A stretch of DNA of 64,000 bases from Mastigias papua. Taxonomy: Eukaryota > Cnidaria > Scyphozoa > Rhizostomeae > Mastigiidae. Under the pieces are notes generated by a model. It saw only the letters and a program-made list of their open reading frames with translations. It did not search any database and had not been told where the DNA came from. A program made the position numbers and the translations under genes. Shown piece by piece: positions 12,167-64,000 of this stretch (positions are counted from its first letter, which is position 1; each line of letters starts with the position of its first letter). Location: assembly GCA_964019165.1 (NCBI GenBank), contig OZ025274.1:12882407-12946406 (forward strand). The letters run 5' to 3'.

Positions 12167-14549
12167 TTTTGTAAATACATATTTGAATTATTTCTTAAGA
12201 TATATTTATTTACTATTCCTTTGTACATAAAGCTTAAAACAATTACATATTGTACTTAATCCTGCCATGTTCCCTCAATGCTTTTATGTGTATATAGAAA
12301 TATGTTTATAGTACCTAAAAGTTGATACATATAAGGTGGGGTATGCTTGCAAGTTACCATAGAAATCTGAGAACTGGGGGGGGGGGGGTGGGGCGGAAGA
12401 GTCTATTTTTCTACTAAACATCTTGGTAAACTTAGCTAATGTGGAGCGATAGACACTTTCTGATTTCTGGAGTCGAGAGTTCAGACTGAAACATTGAAAT
12501 CTCTCGATCTTCGTAACAAATATGTGACAGAGGCCAAAGAACATAACATGCCAACAACAACAACATTCTATACATTTCTGTAGCTACACTGCACTCGTGA
12601 ACTACGAAACGAGATGGGTATGGCAATTTGGTGATATCGTTTGTGCTTTCCAAATGTGTCTGTGGTTTAGTAAACTTCAGGCACCTTTACAAGCGGCCTT
12701 ACGGCCAGCTGTTTGGTTACCAGGTATCAGAGCGCTGCATCAAAGATATGAACGGTATCACAGTTTTTGCTTATTTCAAATGTGCGTCTACATTTTATCG
12801 AAAACTAGGTTGTCGTGTTCTTAATTGGAACGGCGCATAATCATAACAAGTCAAATATAAAGTAGTGAAGGATTGCTTAGTCAAAAAGCCATTTATATTG
12901 TGAATATTCTAACTTCACAAAAATTTGTTTATTACTTGCTGGGAATTGAAATACGGAAGGAGCTCGATAGTGATCTATCAAAAAGGCAACACATTAGCAG
13001 ATAAGTTCTTGACGCCAAACCAACTATGGTATGGGATTGTACAGTACACAGAGTCGTCTTGATCTAAGAGTATTTATAACTCACAATCTATGGTAAAGGC
13101 CAAAAGCCATATACTTTTACAGGTGCAAAGGGGGCAGTGTTCAAGTTATAATGGGCACTGTTTTTTATTTATGAAATAGACAGGATATATAGTGACTACA
13201 TTCATGTCCCAGTCAAAATTTGTTAATCAATGGTATTTCTGTGTGATTAAAAAATCTCTTGAGTCAGCTTTAATTAGAAGCTCAACAAGCCTATTTGTGT
13301 AAATTGTAGACCACACCTGAACTCAGAGTTGTGGAAATGAAATTTGTTCCATTTCCATCTTCATGTCAAAGAGCTTAGCAGCCTACAGTACATCATAGAT
13401 AAGCCTCCACAAGGCAAGGCTAGTGCAAATAATCCATCTAGGCTACACCATGTCTGAGCTTTATACGTGCCCAACATATCTTGGGCACACACTAGCCCAT
13501 GTGCTGTATATTTTTGTATAATATGCACAAAATCTTGGATCATATAAAGTAAACAAATGTTCCGGTCTGGGGCCACACCATTTTGACAAGACAGTTGAAA
13601 ATTGTTTGGAGATGCCTTTTAGTTGCATATTTTGGTTTATACTTTTTAGGAGGCAAGTCTCATGGACAACATCACCAGTACATATTTAGGAGGTCTGTTA
13701 ACTCCATTTGGTGATATAGGATGACCCACTCTGTAGTTGGGGCAATGTAACAGAAATATTATTGATTCTACTCTCTAGAGTGGCTAAAACAATGTCTCCC
13801 AGACCAAAACTTGAACAAATAGAGAATGGGAGTGCAAAGGGTACTGTCACTATATTGTGACTAGACTAATCAACCCAGCAAAATAAAGTCAACAAGACTG
13901 AAAAAAATCTGACAAAATGACACAGGCAACATATATACCTACTGACTGTTAAGGTAACTTTTACAGATGAGCTAAAATTACCAAATGGTTCTGCACAAGT
14001 GGGGTTTGCATGTTTGTATCCAAGTGGCTTACTTTTGATAATTTCATAGGTGGCAGACAGATGAATCACCATACAACTGCTTTGAAAAATTTGTAGTAGT
14101 ACTACAAATGTTGGAATTAAGTGAAAAATTAGAAATATACAAGGTGAGTCATCAGCAGACATTAGTCTACTATATTTTCATAGTGCAAAATACAATCCTT
14201 TGCATTTTTAGATGGTGCATGGTCATTGAGTACAATTTGTTTGTTACTGGTCATTAACAATTAGCAAAGCTCAGACATTTTCAACATAAATTGAAACAGA
14301 AAGGTTCACTACAAATTTGTTGCTAAATCAAACACTTATTTAGGTCTTTTAATGGAAAAAGTATTGCTTTGACATATATGTACATTGTACAGGTAAATTT
14401 GTGCATATCAGACTTAGGTAGTAACTGAAAATTTGTCCTATTTTAGATGTATTTTGTTCCTTAGAGCAATCTGATTACTTTGTTATCATAAAGTAGTATT
14501 GTGTTTGACAACTGTAATTTATAGTTGCATGTTTTGGTATTTTTGCTAG
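12167..14549 (+). other. Spacer, possibly containing 5' exons of the 14.5-kb gene
   Basis: I find no recognisable gene here. One stretch, about 12588-12735, is open in two plus-strand frames between a plausible acceptor (TTTCTGTAG before 12588) and a plausible donor (CCAG|GTATCAG near 12726). A short acceptor-donor pair also brackets about 13650-13692. Either could be an upstream exon of the gene whose last exons are at 14550-15506, but I cannot join them convincingly. Confidence 0.25.
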
Positions 14550-15506
14550 GTTGATAGAGACCATCTTACACTTCAAGCATTCTTTTATACTAAATATTGC
14601 AATTGGCTTGATGTTGTTGAGTTAGATTTTCAAGCTGGTCCAGAGTTTGGCACACTTATCAAAGCAAGATCATTCTCATCTGGTTTTCTGCCAGCTTGGG
14701 TACCACTAAGTTTCCTGCTGAATATGGTAATTTTTTATGAAGGTTGCTATCTCTGTTTAATTAATGACTTTTTATTGGAAATATGAGAACAATTTGCAAT
14801 GAAGTAAGCAGCTTATGTTAGAAATACAAAGAAAAAGTGAAATAGCCAATAGATATTGGACTGGCAATGGAAACAGTCTTTAACCCTAAATCCTCACATT
14901 AGCCACTTATAGGCCTAATTGTTATATAACTTGCATGGGGGCTTAGTTGAGAGGAGGGCTTATTCAAGGGGACTAGTAGAAGCATCTGAGACATACCACA
15001 TTAGAAACTAGTTTTTAAGACTCTTTACTCCATAATATACAAAGAACAGCCTAGATATAACCATCAGTCTAAAATGAGGTTTTTATTATCAGTTGTGATG
15101 GGGGCTTATTAACAATTTGGAATTATACCATGGGGGCTTGTTTGGAGGGGCATTTTCAATGGTGGTTGGCTTATTTGAGGATTTTCAATAAATGTGTGAA
15201 AAAAAATAAGTGAGCATTTGTGGATGAGAGATCAATCCAATCAATGTGCAATTGTGGTGTAAGACAAATGATGAATTTATTCTTTAATGACTGCCTGATT
15301 TTGTTAACTTGTTGTTAAAATATATTTGTCTAATGTGTTTTGTTGTCATTTGCATTTACTTTTGAACTGTGCTCTGATTCCAGGTGTGCTGTTTTGTTCC
15401 ATTTCTTGACATGGGGGAAAATGAAGCAAGGCTAGAGCACATCAGGGAGGCAGTTGACATTGGTCTAACTGTGGTTGAATGGGGCTCAAACAATGCACCT
15501 GTTTGA
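14550..15506 (+). CDS. Unrecognised protein, last two exons
   Basis: Two phase-0 exons, 14550-14726 and 15384-15506, are bounded by good sites: acceptor TTTTTGCTAG, donor ATG|GTAATT, and acceptor CTGATTCCAG. The second exon ends in TGA. Together they encode about 99 residues. A charged segment (FQAGPEFGTLIKARSFSSG) leads into a hydrophobic stretch (GFLPAWVPLSFLLNMVCCFV, continuing PFLDMGEN) that could be one membrane segment or a hydrophobic core, then an amphipathic helix (EARLEHIREAVDIGL). I do not recognise the family. The 5' exons are unresolved, so start, length and function are unknown. A chance open frame across both exons is possible but the splice sites argue against it. Confidence 0.5.
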
Positions 15507-17947
15507 GTTTTGTTTAGAAACATTCTGTTTCTGCCAAGTATTAAATCTTCAGTCCAAAGTATGCACAAATATATGTATATAAATATAATTTGTTATCGAT
15601 GTACTTTGCATGTAAATGAACAGATTTTTCCTGTTATCAGGTAGTATTCCTTGCCAAGGAAAATTTTCATAATCTCCCTAGTATGTGTGAAATAGAGTTT
15701 TGGTAGTTATTCTAGTGAAAGGTGGCCTTTCAGTGTAAATTCTCAAAGTGTAAATTCTCACAGTATAAATGGAATTTATTGGCAAAGCATAATGAATTTT
15801 CAGAGCACTCTTTTAGATCATAGTACAGTGTACCACCACCAATTTTGGTGTAGCATAGTATCTGCAACACTCCTATACCTAATTCTGTTTTGACATGATT
15901 TCCCTCAATGTTTCTGATGTTGCCTTTCAACTGTTCAACTATACTGACATAACTGGTACTAGATTTTTTTTATATTTGCAATTTAAAGATACATTTTGTT
16001 GTGTTCTATATGCCTCTTATTTCCTCCTAGTGAAATTAGTTAGTTGTTCCTTGTGAACACCTTACTCTTAGCAGCTCATGTTTGTAAAGGAGCCCTAAAT
16101 GGCTACTCTTAAATGTGTCATAGATCAAAAGGTTATAATGATTTTGGGATATCTTCTGATGCCAGATCTAATTGAACACCATTTTTTGTTTCAATGCATT
16201 TCACTTTACCTACATCTATTGAAAATCTCTGACTAGTTCAAAACTTAAGTGTTTATTTATTAAACATGCAAATCTTCCACTGATTATCTACCAAAATGAA
16301 TAAAACTTTGGGAAATTTTCTGAACCTCCTTCTGACAAAACTGCCATTATTACTTATACTTTCTAAAATCTTTATTCCCATCTTAGAAAGACCCCCTTGT
16401 ATACACACCCACTACTATGCTTATTATCAAATCTCATGTAAAGGGTGGGTATATTTATTTGAAAGTAAAATTGAGGTCCCACAAAAATTTGATAAAAAGT
16501 TGTCACTTTCTCAAGTAACTACAAAAGTGAGATCTTTAACAGTATTTTAAATTCTATGGAGTTATAACAACTCATTTATGCACAAGTGAAAGCAACCGGC
16601 AAATGTTTGCATGGTTACTCTATGTCGAAGCAGCACTGAAAACAAGGAATCAAAACTTTTTGTGCGTTTTAAGTAAATCATGTGCAAGGCAATATTGATA
16701 TGCTAAATTTAATCTTGAGTTTATCCCCTACAAATATAGGTTCGTTTCACATTTACACTAACTATAACTGGAAAATGATTAAAATACAACAGAAAATATA
16801 AGCTACATAACTGTCGTATTTGATCAACATTTTAACACAGTTTCACGCTTAATCTAGAGAGGATAATAATGTATTTTCTCTGAAGACCTTGTACCATCAG
16901 AAAAACGCTTTGGTTTAGTCTGATTTTGAAGGCTTTGAAATTACATTATTCGTACATATATTCTTCCATGTGTGAAAACACTTTTTTCTATTCATGCTGG
17001 AACCCGGACACAATATTGACAATAGTCCACTGATAGACTGCACCGTTCGGATAGTTTTCAAATCGAAGCAATATCCCCTTACTGGATTTCCATCTGACCC
17101 AAAGTACAGAACAACTGAGTCACGAGAATATATGTGATATTCCAATGAGTAAAACTGTGTTCAAAAACATTTGCTCACAGAACAAAAGTGCAATGTGCTA
17201 CATCGATAAGCTTTTTACATCATTTTATGCTCTGCACTGCAGCTAAAACTATGTTATCTTAGTTCATCACGAAAAAGAGAGTGCTGGTCTTCAAAGAGAG
17301 GATACTAAGAGCTTTCTCTGATTACATATTTGTTCTGATTACTGGAAAGCGCGGATATTTCTTATCGAGAAAATTTGTGTTCAGAGATATGGCACTTAAA
17401 CTAGATCACAAAATGAATAGGAAATGAATTGAGCACTCTACACAACACTCCAAAAGTTTTAGTAGGAAAAATGTCCGCCCCTCACAATTGTATTTGCGAA
17501 ATAGCCCCACCCAAAACCGAGCTCTGAATCCGCCTATGATTGATGGTATCTCTTGGTAAATGACCAAGATATGCAAGTTCATATACTCAAGCGATTTAGT
17601 GTTGACTTTTGACTTCTAATCTTCAAGGGCTTCAAAAGACAATTTTCGAATTCAGTTAGGTCTTGCAGTAGGCTGATATTTTACCCAACATGCTCCCTCG
17701 AAAGGGGAAATTAAACTCTTGATCATATGATTATCTACGTTAAATGTGCTTATTATGCAATTGAATTTTGCGGTTGAAATGCAAAAAGTTTGAAAATAAG
17801 ACCAGGACATTCTTTTTCGGCGTTAAAAATTTAAATGTGCTTAAGTCTACGCAATGTAGTCCAGTTAAACTGCGCACACATAGTCATTCTCAAGTGGTTA
17901 CAAATTCCAGTTTGCAACTTCAATTGAACAGTCCGTGATTTATGTCT
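15507..17947. other. Intergenic spacer, no gene seen
   Basis: AT-rich sequence between the plus-strand unknown gene and the minus-strand PKD1 stop codon, so the two genes converge here. I see no exon with family features, no RNA gene and no long repeat. It presumably contains both 3' UTRs. Confidence 0.5.
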
Positions 17948-48478
<30,531 letters not shown>

Positions 48479-49698
48479 TCTCTGCTCCGTCAGGACTCGT
48501 TTCGTCATAAAAACTGTTTACGCATTACTTGCATAGTCATTAAATTCGTTCTTTAATCTGTAGAAATTTTCAATGCCCTGGCAAAAACAACACTTCGTGG
48601 TCACTCATAGAATCTGTTTACAATAAAAAATTTGCCCGCAGAAATTTGATTGGCTGACAAAGCTTAGAAAGTGAACACACAGAATCTCGATAGATTTATG
48701 GGTAGCTTCTTCTAGCACAAGATGATTTATTCATAGAGCTATGCGACAGTTTTTCTTAAATTCAATATCTTGTGGCAAAAGATTCCTACAGATGGCTCTA
48801 AAAGTTGCAAACTGTGAAAGTAATTTTGCGAATGTCCTAATCTGCAGTATTATCCATAGCAGTTACATAAAAATATGAACCATTCATTGGGTACATCCAT
48901 TTCCGTTGTCCATTGTGTCCTGTAACTGTCTAGATCCAAGCAAAGATGACAAATTTACGAAAAGAATCATATATTCGTATTATCATATGAATATGGCATA
49001 TGAATAGGGCATAATGCTATAGACGTACAATGTACAGTATTAAATGGTTTGGCGGTCGATCGCCATTCCCGGGCGTGTACAGACTACAGAAAATACTTGC
49101 TATTGAAGTTAAGTCAGATCGCCCCTACAACCCTACCAATAGAACTACGCAAGTCAATACCATATGATGATCTAATCATTTGGAACCAAATCGGCATCCC
49201 GCTCAAAAAAACTAATGTTGAAGCACTGATGGTGATGGTGATCATGGTGGTGACTATGTTGATGATAATCAAAATGATAGCAATGATGATAGTGACGATT
49301 TTGATTACAACTATGGTGATGAATGTGGCGGCGATAATGATGATGATGGTGATCATGGTGGTGATTATGTTGATGATAATCAAAATGATAGCAATGATGA
49401 TAGTGACGATTTTGATTATAACTATGGTGATGAGTGTGGCGGTGATAATGATGATGATGGTGATCATGGTGGTGATTATGTTGATGATAATCAAAATGAT
49501 AGCAATGATGATAGTGACGATTTTGATTATAACTATGGTGATGAATGTGGCGGTGATAATGATGATGGTGATGATGGTGACGATTGACAATCAAACTTAT
49601 AGAATCAACAATAAAGATGCTCGACCGCTATTTTAGGATGTTTAATCGTTCGTCACACAAAAACATTAAGGCAGTCATGAAGAATCAACCAAATACAG
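48479..49698. other. Spacer between CHD1L stop and PKD1 start
   Basis: A 1.2-kb gap between two minus-strand genes arranged tail to head. It holds the 111-bp minisatellite (about 49225-49587) and otherwise AT-rich sequence. It must contain the CHD1L 3' end and the PKD1 promoter. An ATTAAA on the minus strand near 49639-49644 could be a CHD1L polyadenylation signal, which is weak evidence. No other gene is seen. Confidence 0.5.
49225..49587. repeat. 111-bp minisatellite, three copies
   Basis: ATCATGG anchors fall at 49241, 49352 and 49463, giving a 111-bp period. One plus-strand frame reads an Asp/Asn/Gly-rich 37-residue repeat (for example DDNQNDSNDDSDDFDYNYGD) that ends in TGA but has no ATG. 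I call it non-coding. Confidence 0.85.
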
Positions 49699-63554
<13,856 letters not shown>

Positions 63555-64000
63555 CTGCAAAAAGAAATCCTTGATTTGAGAAAGTCGGTGGCACTACTTG
63601 ATTCCAATTGTTGAAAATTCAATGCAGTTACTGTTTGTTAAGTGTTTAATGGCATTAAAGCTGGCAAATTATGGTAGGGTGCCACGCAAACTAATCAGAT
63701 TAATGGAAAACAGCCTAGGTATAATGCCTACACTTTCTGAATCATGAGAACAAAATCTGTTGCATCTTTACATGATAACTACCGGTTTCAAAGTTGATCA
63801 AAAGGCCTGTCCCACTATACTCAAGTTATCAACCAAGAAGGGATCTACGTCAAACGCGTATCTAAACATAGGGAAATGTGCAATGAAGGATTAATCTGGG
63901 ACAGCCAAAGAGAGCGGTTTGTTTACTACCGCTACTCATACACAGTACATCTTGGATATAGTATTGTATAGGGCTACTTCAACAAAGTTTTACTACAGGA
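63555..64000 (-). other. CHD1L: CHD1L intron, right edge
   Basis: This is upstream of the 63441-63554 exon. The preceding coding block of the family (the LDILQDY region) is not visible, so the previous exon should lie outside the window. Confidence 0.5.

Noticed and set aside
12597..12840. Two overlapping plus-strand open frames
   Set aside because: Neither gives a convincing protein or a phase-consistent join to the 14550 exon. They are kept only as a possible upstream exon.
63765..63870. A possible further CHD1L exon (minus strand reading YAFDVDPFLVDN)
   Set aside because: It has a plausible acceptor but no GT donor in phase, and it does not match the expected SNF2 block closely enough.

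Overview
This is an animal (metazoan) nuclear DNA window, AT-rich, with GT-AG introns, long dinucleotide microsatellites, tRNA-derived SINEs, LINE tails and several short DNA transposons. The four recognisable proteins align by eye with vertebrate relatives, but the compact introns, repeat families and domain make-up suggest a non-vertebrate such as a cnidarian, sponge or other marine invertebrate. I cannot fix the phylum from the sequence alone.

Layout. (1) 185-8807, minus strand: lysosomal beta-glucuronidase (GUSB), seven exons, with the C-terminal third off the left edge. (2) 9199-11208, plus strand: a complete intronless NOL10 (nucleolar ribosome-biogenesis WD protein), divergent from GUSB across about 390 bp. 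(3) About 14550-15506, plus strand: the last two exons of a protein I do not recognise. (4) 17948-48478, minus strand: a complete 24-exon polycystin-1 gene of about 3387 codons with signal peptide, WSC, PKD repeats, LDLR-A-like cysteines, REJ, GPS, PLAT and eleven membrane segments. It has no LRR or C-type lectin domain. (5) 49699-63554, minus strand: the 3' twenty exons of CHD1L/ALC1, a PARP-responsive chromatin remodeller, here carrying a C-terminal XRCC1-like BRCT domain after its macro domain.

I joined exons by hand using splice sites and codon phase. Phases close across all 24 PKD1 exons, all 20 CHD1L exons and all seven GUSB exons.

Introns and spacers hold most of the repeats: a hAT MITE with a perfect 8-bp target duplication, pogo/Tigger-like and mariner-like MITEs with TA duplications, another inverted-terminal-repeat MITE, a long hairpin, two LTR-like repeats, LINE fragments, SINEs, two short-unit minisatellites, a 111-bp acidic-coding minisatellite and a 0.7-kb TG array. 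The genes are not an operon or pathway unit. The most striking observation is the ALC1-BRCT fusion.
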